Counted from the stretch's first letter, positions 1 through 8,421 are shown. The stretch: 64,000 bases of DNA from Desulfotignum sp. (GCA_011390635.1 JAABSA010000011.1:34391-98390); one strand, 5' to 3'. Program-made: numbers and translations. Notes: a model not told the origin generated them from the letters alone.

Positions 1-584
1 AGCCATTAGAAAAGCCAGTAGATGGGTATAATGGCTATATGGTTTTTGATGTAAACTCTATACAAGTCTTTGATCCTATATATCAAGATGCGATGCGGGA
101 ATGCTGGCCAAATTTCAAAAAATTTAGCCAAGCATTTCAAAGACTCGATCCGGGAGGCTATCCTCAATTTTTGAGGATTTTAAGTGGTATAAAGTCGCCG
201 CACGGATATTACACCGAAGAAGCAGTTGATATTTCTAATCCTCCTGAACAAGTTGAATCAACAATATTTCGTATTCTCCGTGATACAGAATTAGCTCGTC
301 TGGTTAAGCGCATTCACAGTTATGAATGTCAAATATGCGGGCATACCATTAAATTTTACGACGACAGTAGGTACGCAGAATCACATCATATACAACCACT
401 TGGCAAGCCTCATTTTGGGCCTGATATCAAAAGCAACATTATTTGTGTATGCCCCAATCATCATGCCGAGTTGGACTATGGTGCAAGGCATATAGATATG
501 AAATTGCTGAAAAGAGCAAAAGATCACAAAATTGATTCAATATTTATTGAGTATCATAACAAAAATATATTCAAAAATGGATAA
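1..584 (+). CDS. HNH endonuclease domain protein, 5' truncated by window edge
   Basis: The frame is open from the window edge (first complete codon at 3), so the Met at 39 is probably internal and the gene starts upstream. The C-terminal third is a clear HNH nuclease module: a CxxC zinc pair (CQIC), then ESHHIQPL with the catalytic His, then CPNHHAEL. The part before it (about 100 residues) has no motif I recognise. HNH proteins of this layout cut DNA in restriction or mobile-element settings, but the target here cannot be inferred. Base composition is AT-rich compared with the metabolic genes from 3.2 kb onward. A nucleotidyltransferase gene follows after 45 bp. Nuclease family is sure; biological role unknown. 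Confidence 0.8.
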   Translation, partial: PLEKPVDGYNGYMVFDVNSIQVFDPIYQDAMRECWPNFKKFSQAFQRLDPGGYPQFLRILSGIKSPHGYYTEEAVDISNPPEQVESTIFRILRDTELARLVKRIHSYECQICGHTIKFYDDSRYAESHHIQPLGKPHFGPDIKSNIICVCPNHHAELDYGARHIDMKLLKRAKDHKIDSIFIEYHNKNIFKNG

Positions 585-629
585 AATTACCCAACAATTT
601 GCTGATTCTGAAACCGAAGGGATGTTAAA

Positions 630-953
630 ATGGCTGAAGAATCAATTATAATAATTGTTAAAAATTATTTGAAGGAACTTTCCCGCAGGGGTGTACCAGT
701 CAAACGAGCGGTTCTTTTTGGTTCCTATGCCAATGAAACTGATCATAAGTGGAGCGATATTGATTTGATTGTAATATCCGATAAATACGATAAAGAATAC
801 AGCCGTGAAGATATTAATGTGTTGTGGAGAACGGCGGCCCGGACTGATAACCGGATAGAACCCATTCCTGTGGGAACAAACAGATGGAAAACCGATGATG
901 AGAGTACAATTATTGAGATAGCCCGGAGAGAAGGGATTGTTATTAATTTATAA
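630..953 (+). CDS. MNT-type nucleotidyltransferase domain protein
   Basis: A 107-aa minimal nucleotidyltransferase of the pol-beta superfamily. The signature is complete: GS at residues 31-32, then SDIDLIV with metal-binding Asp at 43 and 45. Proteins of this size are often the antitoxin half of HEPN/MNT modules, where MNT adenylylates the HEPN toxin. No HEPN gene lies next to it: upstream is the HNH gene and downstream a NYN protein. The start overlaps a 24-codon open frame (577-651) that is too short to call. It could be an orphan MNT or the remnant of a pair. Family call is sure; function is inferred. Confidence 0.8.
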   Translation: MAEESIIIIVKNYLKELSRRGVPVKRAVLFGSYANETDHKWSDIDLIVISDKYDKEYSREDINVLWRTAARTDNRIEPIPVGTNRWKTDDESTIIEIARREGIVINL

Positions 954-1057
954 GATTAATGGACTGTGGCCGTTTCAAATGAAAAAGGAAGGAACAAGAT
1001 CAAGAGGATAAAAAGCCCATATTTTGGCGTTACACTTAAAAAAGGAGCATACTATCA

Positions 1058-1774
1058 ATGAATGAAAACAGTCAGAAGATAGCATTATTTATCGATGCAG
1101 ACAATGCTCCCGCAAGCAAATTTGAAACCGTACTCAGTGAGGTGGCAAAATACGGGGTAGTCACCATAAGAAAGGCTTACGGCAATTGGAAAAGTCCTAC
1201 CCTAAAACCTTGGGAAGATTTATTGAATGAATACGCCATACAGCCTATCCAACAGTATGATCTGACCAAAGGCAAAAATGCTTCAGACATTGCTTTGGTA
1301 ATCGATGCGATGGACGTCATGTATACAAAGAACATAGATGTCATGTGCTTTGTGTCATCAGACTGTGATTTTACCCCAATGGTTACCCGTGCTCTTGCAG
1401 AGGGGAAAGTCCTCTTGGGTTTTGGAGAACGCAAAACCCCTTCACCCTTTGTTAACGCATGTTCTAAGTTCTTATACCTTGATACGGCACCGAAACAAAA
1501 TGGTTCCGTTACTGAAAAAACCAAAAATATCAAATCCGATACAAAACTCCTCAACCTGCTAAGGCAGGCTATAGAAGCAACAGAGGAAGATAATGGCTGG
1601 GCGGCGCTCGGTCCGGTAGGATCCCATATATCCAATAAAACATCATTCGATACAAGAAATTACGGATACAAAAATTTAAGCAGCCTCATCAAGGCTATTG
1701 ATCTGTTTGAGTTAAAAAGAGGCCCTGGTAACTCATATTTGGTTCGAGATAAAAGAAAGAAAAAGCCAACGTAG
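1058..1774 (+). CDS. NYN-domain protein with C-terminal OST-HTH/LOTUS domain (LabA/DUF88-like)
   Basis: 238 aa. Residues about 7-145 form a NYN (PIN-like ribonuclease) domain: FIDADNAP near the N-terminus, SDIALVIDAMD in the middle and SSDCDFTPMV after it supply the conserved acidic residues. Residues about 160-232 fit an OST-HTH/LOTUS winged-helix domain, a putative RNA-binding module. This NYN plus LOTUS pairing is common in bacteria and is thought to act on RNA; the substrate is unknown. AAAGGAG stands just before the start. It lies alone between short intergenic stretches in the AT-rich left segment. Confidence 0.82.
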   Translation: MNENSQKIALFIDADNAPASKFETVLSEVAKYGVVTIRKAYGNWKSPTLKPWEDLLNEYAIQPIQQYDLTKGKNASDIALVIDAMDVMYTKNIDVMCFVSSDCDFTPMVTRALAEGKVLLGFGERKTPSPFVNACSKFLYLDTAPKQNGSVTEKTKNIKSDTKLLNLLRQAIEATEEDNGWAALGPVGSHISNKTSFDTRNYGYKNLSSLIKAIDLFELKRGPGNSYLVRDKRKKKPT

Positions 1775-1872
1775 CCAACCATTCTACCTGGCTCGGTGGT
1801 GAATGTAACCGTATGTGTAACAATACTGCCAGGCCGGGGCTGGAAAAGAATCAATAATACATATGGAGAGAA

Positions 1873-2451
1873 ATGATGGAATTCAAGGAACTTGTGGAAA
1901 AGCGGCGGAGCTGCCGGGGGTTTTCGGATGCGCCGGTGAGCAAAGAACAGGTTGAGGCAATTGTCACAGCCGGGCTGTGGGCGCCAAGCCCTTTGAACCT
2001 GCAGCCGTTTCAGTTCATTGCGGTGACTGATCCGGAACTTCGGGCCGGAATACAGAAGGCGGGGATGACTGCCAGGCAGGCTGTGGGGGATCAGGGAGGG
2101 CCTGGCTGGGCGCAAAAATATCCCATGGAGTTTGTGGAGGCCTGCCCGCTGATCCTGGTGGTGGTGAGTGATCCGTCACAGGGCGGGCTGGGGGCCTACT
2201 TCAATCAACCACATGGGGCGCTTCAGTCGGCATCCGCCTGTATCCAGAACATGATGCTGATGGCAGCTGACCTGAGCCTTGGGTCCCTGTGGTTTACCTT
2301 TTTTGATCCGGATGATGTGAAACAGCTTCTCAATATCCCCAAAGAGCTGGAGATTGCCGGTGCGGTGCTGGTGGGCACACCGGCTGGAGAGGGTAAGGTG
2401 CCGCCCAGAAAACCGCCCCGGATTCATGAAAATGGTTTTCATCCTTTATAA
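1873..2451 (+). CDS. Nitroreductase family protein
   Basis: 192-aa flavoprotein of the nitroreductase superfamily, which transfers hydride from NAD(P)H through FMN to nitro compounds, quinones or other acceptors. Visible family features are the N-terminal KRRSCRGFSD segment (FMN phosphate contacts), WAPSPLNLQPFQF, and an Ala-rich helix SACIQNMMLMAADLSLGS followed by LWFTFF. Two adjacent ATGs (1873, 1876) follow GGAGAG; 1876 has slightly better spacing. GC content is clearly higher than in the flanking NYN and PIN genes. The physiological substrate cannot be told from sequence. Confidence 0.85.
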   Translation: MMEFKELVEKRRSCRGFSDAPVSKEQVEAIVTAGLWAPSPLNLQPFQFIAVTDPELRAGIQKAGMTARQAVGDQGGPGWAQKYPMEFVEACPLILVVVSDPSQGGLGAYFNQPHGALQSASACIQNMMLMAADLSLGSLWFTFFDPDDVKQLLNIPKELEIAGAVLVGTPAGEGKVPPRKPPRIHENGFHPL

Positions 2452-2490
2452 ACAGCGACCGCTGGACACCCAAAGGAGCATAAATTATAG

Positions 2491-2931
2491 ATGAAAATTT
2501 ACCTCGATTGCTGTTGTCTACAACGCCCTTTTGATGATAAATCTCAACCAAGAATTGCGGTTGAAGCAGAAGCGATCCTTGTTGTTCTTGCATTGTGCGA
2601 ATCCGGTCATTTGAAACTCATTTCATCAGATGCGCTATTGTTGGAAATCAACCAGATTCCCGATCAGATTCGCAAGGAAGATACGCTGGAAATTCTCAGG
2701 CTTGCGGAAAAGACCGTTGAACTCACGCCGGAAGTTGAAACGCTGGCCAGAAATTTTAAAGATTACGGCATAAAAACGTTTGATGCGCTACATCTTGCAT
2801 TTGCATCTTTTTCAAAAATTGATTATTTTTGCACATGTGATGATAAATTTATGAGAAAGGCCAAGCGCTTAGAAAATTTAAACACCAATGTGGTATATCC
2901 CACCGAATTAGTGATGGAGTTAGATATATGA
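2491..2931 (+). CDS. PIN-domain protein (VapC-like putative toxin)
   Basis: 146 aa with a PIN ribonuclease fold: MKIYLDCCCLQRP with the first metal-binding Asp at residue 6, a central Glu-rich helix, TFDALHLAFA with the third acidic residue, and CTCDDKFM with the last Asp pair. PIN proteins of this length are typically type II toxins that cut tRNA or rRNA. AAAGGAGC precedes the start. The stop overlaps the start of the next small gene by ATGA, so the two are translationally coupled. Toxin identity is inferred from fold and from the coupled small partner. Confidence 0.8.
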   Translation: MKIYLDCCCLQRPFDDKSQPRIAVEAEAILVVLALCESGHLKLISSDALLLEINQIPDQIRKEDTLEILRLAEKTVELTPEVETLARNFKDYGIKTFDALHLAFASFSKIDYFCTCDDKFMRKAKRLENLNTNVVYPTELVMELDI

Positions 2932-3176
2932 AGACAACAGCGCGATCCATATCTGAAATTAACCGTCAAGCGACACACATTCTGTTCAAAGAAATGGGAG
3001 TAGTAGAAACGATCCGTTTTCTAAATCAATTTTCAACAGGTCGAGGCGACTATACAAAAGATCGAAGGAAATGGTTGGATAAAATAACCATGGATGATGC
3101 GATCGCTCAAATAAAGGCCGGCAAAACAGAAGCCCAACCAAACGCTTCAGCAGATGTTCCTACCTCTCATCGCTGA
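2928..3176 (+). CDS. Small protein coupled to PIN gene, candidate antitoxin
   Basis: 82 aa, overlapping the PIN gene by 4 bp. The sequence is charged and predicted mostly helical, with FKEMGVVETIRFLNQF in the middle and DRRKWLDKITMDDAI after it; the last 15 residues look disordered. I recognise no DNA-binding motif. Its position suggests that it is the partner of the PIN toxin, in toxin-first order, which is the reverse of most vapBC loci. The function is inference from coupling only. Confidence 0.6.
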   Translation: MKTTARSISEINRQATHILFKEMGVVETIRFLNQFSTGRGDYTKDRRKWLDKITMDDAIAQIKAGKTEAQPNASADVPTSHR

Positions 3177-3266
3177 ACATACCATTGCACCGGATTCATA
3201 AAAACCTTTTTCATCCGTGACAGACAATGGTGTCGACTGAAAATCAGCATATTGGAGTGATCAGCA

Positions 3267-4832
3267 ATGTTTCTTGTTACAGCAAAACAGATGCAGGAGA
3301 TGGACCGCTATACCATTGAAGAATTCGGCATTCCCGGACGGGTGCTCATGGAAAATGCCGGACGGGGGGCGGTGGAATTTTTCATGGAACAATGCAGTCC
3401 CACCCCGGACACCCGGGTGGCGGTGGTGGCAGGCCGGGGCAACAACGGCGGGGACGGCTGGGTCATGGCCCGGTATCTCATGGAAAAACAGATTCCTGTG
3501 ACAATATTTTTGTTGTCCGACCGGGACCGGGTGGCCGGGGATGCCAAAGCCAACATGGACCTGGTGGAAAAACTGCTGCCGCATTATCCGGATTGTGCTG
3601 TAAAGGCAATGCCGGATGCGGCGGCGTTTGCCCGGGAAAAGACCCGGCTGGTGCATCATGACCTGTTTGTGGATGCCATTTTCGGCACCGGACTGAATTC
3701 TGATGTACGAGGGGTTTTCAGGGATGTGATCCAGTGCATCAACCAAACCGGAAAACCGGTATTTGCCGTGGATATTCCTTCCGGCCTCAATGCCGACACC
3801 GGGGCGGTCTGCGGAGTGTGTATCACGGCCTGTGCCACGGCCACCTTTGCCTTTGCCAAGACCGGCCATATTCTGTATCCGGGCAGCCAATACACCGGCA
3901 CATTGCGGGTCATTGATATCGGCATCCCCGGATTTGCGGCCGGAAAACAGGATATCCGGTTCCAGGTGCTGGAAAAACAAACCATTGCCCCGTTGTTTCC
4001 CCCCCGGCCTTTTGACAGTCACAAAGGCACTTTCGGTCATCTGCTGATCCTGGCCGGGTCTGCCGGCAAAACCGGGGCAGCTGCTTTGTGCGCCAATGCT
4101 GCCAAGCGGATCGGTACCGGTCTGGTCACCCTGGGGGTGCCGGAAAGCATCAATGCCATTGTGGAGCCTATGGTGGTGGAGCCCATGACCGTTCCCCTGC
4201 CGGAAACCGCTGCCGGCGCATTGTCGTCTGACGGTCTGGACCGGATCCTGGCGCTGGCCAAAGACCGGCAGGCCCTGGCACTGGGGCCGGGACTGGGCAC
4301 GGACCCGGATACCCGAAAACTGGTGCACACCCTGGTGGAAACCTGTTCTCTTCCCCTGATCATGGATGCCGATGCCATCAACTGTCTGGCCGGAGATCCA
4401 GCAGTTCTCTCGTTCAGAAAAACCCCGGCCGTACTGACCCCCCATCCCGGGGAGATGGCCCGGCTGGCAGGGATCTCCACCAAGAAGGTACAGGCGGACC
4501 GGCCAGGGGCGGCAAAAAAATTTGCAGAAACATGCAATGTGATTTTGGTACTCAAGGGGGCCCAGACCCTGATCGCCCTGCCGGACGGCCGGATCTTTCT
4601 GTGTCCTGTCGGCAACCCGGGCATGGCCACCGGCGGCATGGGAGATGTGCTCACCGGCATGATCGCCGGGCTGGCAGCCCAGGGATTTTCCCTGGAAAAC
4701 GCAGCCATTGCCGGGGTGTTCATCCATGGACTGTGCGGAGATATCCTGGCAGATACTGTGGGCGGGTTCGGATTTCTGGCCACGGACATGATCCAAACCA
4801 TTCCCACGGCCATCCACAGGCACCTGACATGA
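3267..4832 (+). CDS. nnr: Bifunctional NAD(P)H-hydrate epimerase / ADP-dependent NAD(P)H-hydrate dehydratase
   Basis: 521 aa, the usual length of the fused YjeF protein. It repairs damaged hydrated NAD(P)H: the N-terminal half (about 1-215) epimerises S and R forms, and the C-terminal ribokinase-like half (about 230-521) dehydrates the S form using ADP. Visible motifs are GRGNNGGDGWVMARYL and DAIFGTGL in the epimerase part, and TPHPGEMARL, LKGAQTLIA and GNPGMATGGMGDVLTG in the dehydratase part. GGAGTGAT stands before the start at 3267. It overlaps tsaE by ATGA, a frequent pairing in bacteria. Confidence 0.95.
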   Translation: MFLVTAKQMQEMDRYTIEEFGIPGRVLMENAGRGAVEFFMEQCSPTPDTRVAVVAGRGNNGGDGWVMARYLMEKQIPVTIFLLSDRDRVAGDAKANMDLVEKLLPHYPDCAVKAMPDAAAFAREKTRLVHHDLFVDAIFGTGLNSDVRGVFRDVIQCINQTGKPVFAVDIPSGLNADTGAVCGVCITACATATFAFAKTGHILYPGSQYTGTLRVIDIGIPGFAAGKQDIRFQVLEKQTIAPLFPPRPFDSHKGTFGHLLILAGSAGKTGAAALCANAAKRIGTGLVTLGVPESINAIVEPMVVEPMTVPLPETAAGALSSDGLDRILALAKDRQALALGPGLGTDPDTRKLVHTLVETCSLPLIMDADAINCLAGDPAVLSFRKTPAVLTPHPGEMARLAGISTKKVQADRPGAAKKFAETCNVILVLKGAQTLIALPDGRIFLCPVGNPGMATGGMGDVLTGMIAGLAAQGFSLENAAIAGVFIHGLCGDILADTVGGFGFLATDMIQTIPTAIHRHLT

Positions 4833-5299
4833 ACCAGCAGATCATCACAAGGACGGACGACCAGACCCGGTATTTGGGGCAGCGGCTGGGACAGGCCGTG
4901 ACCGGCCCCCTGGCCCTGGCCCTGACAGGGGATCTGGGGTGCGGAAAAACCACTTTTGTCAAAGGCCTTGCCCGGGGCCTGGGGGTGAATAAAGGGTACC
5001 ACATCACCAGCCCCACATTTACCATCATCAATGAATACCCGGCTGAAAGGGGGCTGCGCCTCTGTCACCTGGACCTTTACCGCCTGGGGTCTGTGGAAGA
5101 ACTTGCCTGTATCGGGTATGAGGACATACTGGAAACAGATGCCGTGGTGGTGGTGGAATGGCCCGATCTGCTGAAAGAGGACCGGTTTTCGTTCGATCTG
5201 GAACTGGCATTTGCATATGATGCCGACTATAACCGGGTCATATCTTTTTTTGCCTGTGGACAGACCGGAAAAAACGTGCTATGCAGAATGTTTTCATAA
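4829..5299 (+). CDS. tsaE: tRNA threonylcarbamoyladenosine biosynthesis ATPase TsaE
   Basis: 156 aa. TsaE is the ATPase that works with TsaB and TsaD to place t6A at position 37 of ANN-decoding tRNAs. The Walker A motif is [13 protein letters not shown], followed by [11 protein letters not shown] and LCHLDLYRL, then [10 protein letters not shown], all typical of the family. The ATG at 4829 overlaps the nnr stop; a longer open frame upstream is only read-through in another frame of nnr. The length matches the family (about 150 aa). tsaB and tsaD are not in this window. Confidence 0.93.
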   Translation: MNQQIITRTDDQTRYLGQRLGQAVTGPLALALTGDLGCGKTTFVKGLARGLGVNKGYHITSPTFTIINEYPAERGLRLCHLDLYRLGSVEELACIGYEDILETDAVVVVEWPDLLKEDRFSFDLELAFAYDADYNRVISFFACGQTGKNVLCRMFS

Positions 5300-5327
5300 A
5301 TCAGGGAACCATTATTTTGGAGTTATT

Positions 5328-6554
5328 ATGGCGCTACGGGTACAAAAATACGGAGGCACCTCTGTGGCGGATATCCAGCGGATATCCAGGGTGGCGGACC
5401 GGGTTGTAAAAGCCCATGATGCCGGTGACCAGGTGGTGGTCGTGCTCTCTGCCATGGCAGGTGTGACAGACAACCTTATTTCCCTTGCACGGCAGGCAGC
5501 AGAATTGCCTGACAAAAGGGAACTGGATGTCCTGCTTGCCACAGGAGAACAAACCACAGCGGCTTTGATGGCCATGCTCCTCAAATCCCGGGGATACAAA
5601 GCCAAGTCGTTTCTGGGATTCCAGGCCGGCATCCATACGGACCAGACACCGGGCAAGGCCCGGATCCTGGATATCGACGGTCAGAACGTGAAAAAATCGC
5701 TGGACCAGGGGTATATATGCGTGGTGGCCGGGTTCCAGGGAGCTGATCACAACGGCGACATCACCACCCTGGGACGGGGCGGGTCAGACACCTCAGCAGT
5801 GGCCATTGCTGCATCCTTAAAAGCGGATGTCTGTGAAATTTTCACCGATGTGGACGGGGTATACACTACAGATCCCAGAATCTGCGCAAAAGCCAGAAAA
5901 ATTGACCGAATTTCCTATGAGGAGATGCTGGAAATGGCCGTTTTAGGGGCAAAGGTGCTTCAGATACGGTCGGTGGACTTTGCCAAAAAATACAACATTC
6001 CTTTGCATGTCAGATCATCATTCAACGAGGAGGAAGGAACCATGGTCGTCAATGAAAGCGCTGATATGGAAAGCGCGGTGGTATCAGGCGTTACCTGTGA
6101 TATGAATGAAGCCAGGATCACCCTGAAACGGGTACCGGACCAGCCCGGCATTTCTGCCAAGATTTTCGGCCCCCTGGCAGATGCTGAAATCATGGTGGAC
6201 ATGATTATCCAGAACACCCGAACCGGCGGAGAAACCGATCTTACCTTCACTGTTACCAAGGATGATTTTGCCCGGGCCCTGGAAATTACGGAGGCGGTGG
6301 CCAAAGAGGTAGGGGCTGAAGAGGTGCTCACCGCCACGGAAATTGCCAAGGTATCGGTGATCGGGCTGGGCATGAAAAGCCATTCCGGTGTGGCTGCCAC
6401 CATGTTCAAGGCTTTGGCCGAAGAAAACATCAACATCCGGTTGATTTCCACCTCGGAAATCCGGATCTCCTGTGTCATCCTGGCCAAATATGCGGAACTG
6501 GCAGTGCGGGCTTTGCATACGGCATTCGGCCTGGACAGGCAGGATCTGGATTAG
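5328..6554 (+). CDS. lysC: Aspartate kinase
   Basis: 408 aa. Phosphorylates L-aspartate, the first step toward lysine, threonine and methionine. The kinase domain (about 1-245) shows VQKYGGTSV at the N-terminus and [17 protein letters not shown] in the active site. Two ACT domains at the C-terminus (about 265-400) should mediate feedback inhibition by lysine and/or threonine. The start at 5328 follows TTTTGGAG and gives the standard N-terminus; a longer frame from 5211 would run back into tsaE. Its stop overlaps the stop of the convergent pyrF gene. Confidence 0.95.
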   Translation: MALRVQKYGGTSVADIQRISRVADRVVKAHDAGDQVVVVLSAMAGVTDNLISLARQAAELPDKRELDVLLATGEQTTAALMAMLLKSRGYKAKSFLGFQAGIHTDQTPGKARILDIDGQNVKKSLDQGYICVVAGFQGADHNGDITTLGRGGSDTSAVAIAASLKADVCEIFTDVDGVYTTDPRICAKARKIDRISYEEMLEMAVLGAKVLQIRSVDFAKKYNIPLHVRSSFNEEEGTMVVNESADMESAVVSGVTCDMNEARITLKRVPDQPGISAKIFGPLADAEIMVDMIIQNTRTGGETDLTFTVTKDDFARALEITEAVAKEVGAEEVLTATEIAKVSVIGLGMKSHSGVAATMFKALAEENINIRLISTSEIRISCVILAKYAELAVRALHTAFGLDRQDLD

Positions 6555-7291
6555 ACGGACAGGGATCTGTCCAACGCTGTCTCTATTTCTTCTACCACCT
6601 TTCGGGCGGCAGCAGCAGGGTCCTGTGCATCCCGGATGGGGCGTCCGATCACCAGAAGATCGCTGCCCTGGGCTATGGCCCGGGCAGGTGTGGTGACCCG
6701 CTTCTGGTCATCTTGCTTTGTCAGGGTCCATGCGGGGCGGATACCCGGGGTAACCGTCAGAAAATATTTTCCAAATCTTGTTTTGATGCCGGCAGCTTCC
6801 CCCCCTGAACAGACCACGCCAGCGCATCCGGCATCATGTGCCACCTGGGCCCGCAGCATCACCAGTTTTCCCGGGTCTGCTGAAAACTGCTGTTGAAATC
6901 CCCCTTTGGAAAGGGTTTTTCCATCATTATCCGTGAGCAGGGTAACCCCCAGAACCCCGACTTTTTTGCGGGCACCCTGCACCGCCATTTCCAGCATTTT
7001 TACAGAGGAACTGCAATGAACGGTTGCCAGATCAACACCCAGGTCAGCTACCCGGTCCATGGCCCGGAAAACGGTTGTGCCGATGTCGTGGAGCTTGAGA
7101 TCCAGAAAAATGCGGGCAGCGCTCATATCGCGTATCATGCGCACCGCTTCAGGTCCCTGGTGGATGAACAGTTCCAGACCGATCTTGAACATGCCCACAT
7201 GGGGGTCCAGAAGCCTGACATAAGATTGTGCCTCTGCCATGGAGGGAAAATCCAGTGGAAATACAATATAATCCCTGCCTGATTTTTTCAT
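6551..7291 (-). CDS. pyrF: Orotidine 5'-phosphate decarboxylase
   Basis: 246 aa. Converts OMP to UMP, the last step of de novo pyrimidine synthesis. The catalytic Asp-Lys-Asp network is visible in [22 protein letters not shown] and the phosphate-binding VTPGIRP and LVIGRPI segments follow. The length fits the shorter PyrF class. It is convergent with lysC with the two stop codons overlapping (6551-6554), so there is no room for a separate terminator. Upstream is a 465-bp gap with a structured RNA candidate whose minus strand would lead toward this gene. Confidence 0.95.
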   Translation of the reverse strand: MKKSGRDYIVFPLDFPSMAEAQSYVRLLDPHVGMFKIGLELFIHQGPEAVRMIRDMSAARIFLDLKLHDIGTTVFRAMDRVADLGVDLATVHCSSSVKMLEMAVQGARKKVGVLGVTLLTDNDGKTLSKGGFQQQFSADPGKLVMLRAQVAHDAGCAGVVCSGGEAAGIKTRFGKYFLTVTPGIRPAWTLTKQDDQKRVTTPARAIAQGSDLLVIGRPIRDAQDPAAAARKVVEEIETALDRSLSV

Positions 7292-7448
7292 TTTTCATTC
7301 CCTTGAATACCATACCGGCGCCCGGCATTTCCACAAAATCATCAATTCTATGTTCCGATATACAAATCCCGTGTTCCGGCATACAATAAGATCCTGATTT
7401 TAGGGGGTAGCCTGCTGTTTGTCAACCAGGACAAAAAAAGACACTTAC

Positions 7449-7672
7449 GCAGGCACAGCCCCGGGTGGTGCCCTGTGACCGGAACCGTCAGAGCCGGAGG
7501 GGCACACCATACATATCAGATCGGCAGAAGCGTATACAGCAGGCCAGTGTCCACCTTATGGATTTCACACACAGCAGCCCCGGAGGATCTCGGGCCGGGT
7601 ACAGGGCACTATCCGGGGCGGCAGTCAGGCCGACAAACCGGCTGCTTGAAAATCCCTGACCCGATGTGCTGC
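7449..7672. ncRNA. Candidate structured RNA in the pyrF-ilvN gap (strand uncertain)
   Basis: The gap 7292-7755 has no convincing gene, but most of it can fold into one compact structure. An outer stem pairs 7449-7456 with 7666-7672 (one bulge). A long arm follows: GCCCCGG (7458-7464) with 7613-7619, a 3x3 internal loop, then GTGCCCTGT (7468-7476) with 7601-7609, with further pairing of ACCGG and GGGGC segments inside. A side hairpin lies at about 7621-7645. These long-range perfect helices are unlikely by chance. On the minus strand a run of seven U (7433-7439) follows about ten bases after the outer stem, so a pyrF-side transcript is slightly favoured. I could not match it to RNase P, SRP, tmRNA, T-box or a cobalamin element; a 6S-like rod is possible. 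7292-7448 otherwise shows nothing. Confidence 0.45.
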
Positions 7673-7705
7673 ATAACAAAGCAAAATCAGTGGTTCATTT
7701 TCCGG

Positions 7706-7745
7706 GTGCAACGTGGTATATTGCACTGCCCTTGACTGCCCTTGA
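7706..7745 (+). promoter_or_regulatory. Possible ilvN promoter/operator: inverted repeat around a -10 plus tandem 10-bp repeat
   Basis: GTGCAA (7706-7711) and TTGCAC (7721-7726) form a perfect 6-bp inverted repeat with a 9-bp spacer. The overlapping TATATT (7717-7722) is a good -10, with a poor -35 (TTCATT, 7694-7699) 17 bp upstream. Directly after it CTGCCCTTGA occurs twice in tandem (7726-7735, 7736-7745), and then comes the AAAGGAG of ilvN. The layout suggests a repressible promoter, but the -35 is weak and no regulator can be named. Confidence 0.35.
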
Positions 7746-7755
7746 AAGGAGAATC

Positions 7756-8241
7756 ATGGAAACCAAAAAATACACATTGACCATGCTGGTGGAAAACGAA
7801 CCCGGTGTGACCGCCCGTATAACCGGTCTTTTTGCCGGAAGAGGCTATAATATTGAAACCATCTGCGGTGCACCCACCGCAAATCCCAAAATGTCCAGAA
7901 TTACCATCACCACCCTGGCGAATCCCCTGATGCTGGAACAATGCATGAAGCAGATCAAGCGCCTGGTCAATGTAATCAAACTGCGGGATATGACCGGAGA
8001 AGAGGCGGTCAAACGTGAAATGGCCCTGGTCTGTGTCAAGGCCAGGCCTGAAAACCAGGAAAAGATCCAGCATATCATCACAGCCTTTCAGGCAAAGATG
8101 TTGGACAAAGGGCAGGAACACTATATTTTTGAAGTCACCGGTGATGAACTCACCGTGGATGCCATGCTCCGGGAACTGGCACCTTTCGGCATCAAAAAAC
8201 TTGCCCGTTCAGGGGTGCTTGCCCTGTACCGGGAATCCTGA
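7756..8241 (+). CDS. ilvN: Acetolactate synthase small (regulatory) subunit
   Basis: 161 aa, typical for the IlvN/IlvH family. It binds the large subunit, raises its activity and carries the valine feedback site. The N-terminal ACT domain reads LTMLVENEPGVTARITGLFAG; the C-terminal ALS_ss domain ends in GIKKLARSGVLALYR. AAAGGAG precedes the ATG at 7756; a longer frame from 7666 lacks such a site. Neither ilvB nor ilvC is adjacent, which is unusual, since ilvN normally follows ilvB. Confidence 0.93.
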   Translation: METKKYTLTMLVENEPGVTARITGLFAGRGYNIETICGAPTANPKMSRITITTLANPLMLEQCMKQIKRLVNVIKLRDMTGEEAVKREMALVCVKARPENQEKIQHIITAFQAKMLDKGQEHYIFEVTGDELTVDAMLRELAPFGIKKLARSGVLALYRES

Positions 8242-8343
8242 AAAACTTACCAATCAGCCCATTTGCCAAAGACCTTATTCACCCCGGCAACCTCGTGAAA
8301 ATTTGCATTCCCCGGCATAATTTTCACTGCTGCACATAAAATG

Positions 8344-8373
8344 TTGAAATTGTAAAGCCATTAGTGATATCTA
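8344..8373 (+). promoter_or_regulatory. Candidate sigma70 promoter for cheD-HDOD/selA
   Basis: TTGAAA (8344-8349) and TATCTA (8368-8373) are separated by 18 bp, within the AT-rich 180-bp gap between ilvN and the CheD-HDOD gene. The start codon lies about 50 bp downstream. The match is moderate. Confidence 0.35.
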
Positions 8374-8421
8374 TCAACATTATGTAAAAAACGTGATCCA
8401 TACCATGGATATAAAAATGTT

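Noticed and set aside
577..651. 24-codon ORF overlapping the MNT gene start
   Set aside because: Too short, overlaps another gene, and has no RBS or recognisable motif; it is more likely chance.
4532..4828. Longer N-terminus for TsaE
   Set aside because: The frame runs on inside nnr, but the extension is a shadow translation of nnr without TsaE similarity; ATG at 4829 gives the normal length.
7449..7672. Cobalamin riboswitch or T-box before ilvN
   Set aside because: A short AGTCAGG resemblance exists, but the rest of the B12-box and the CCACTG core are not in order, and no TGGNACCGCG T-box antiterminator is present.
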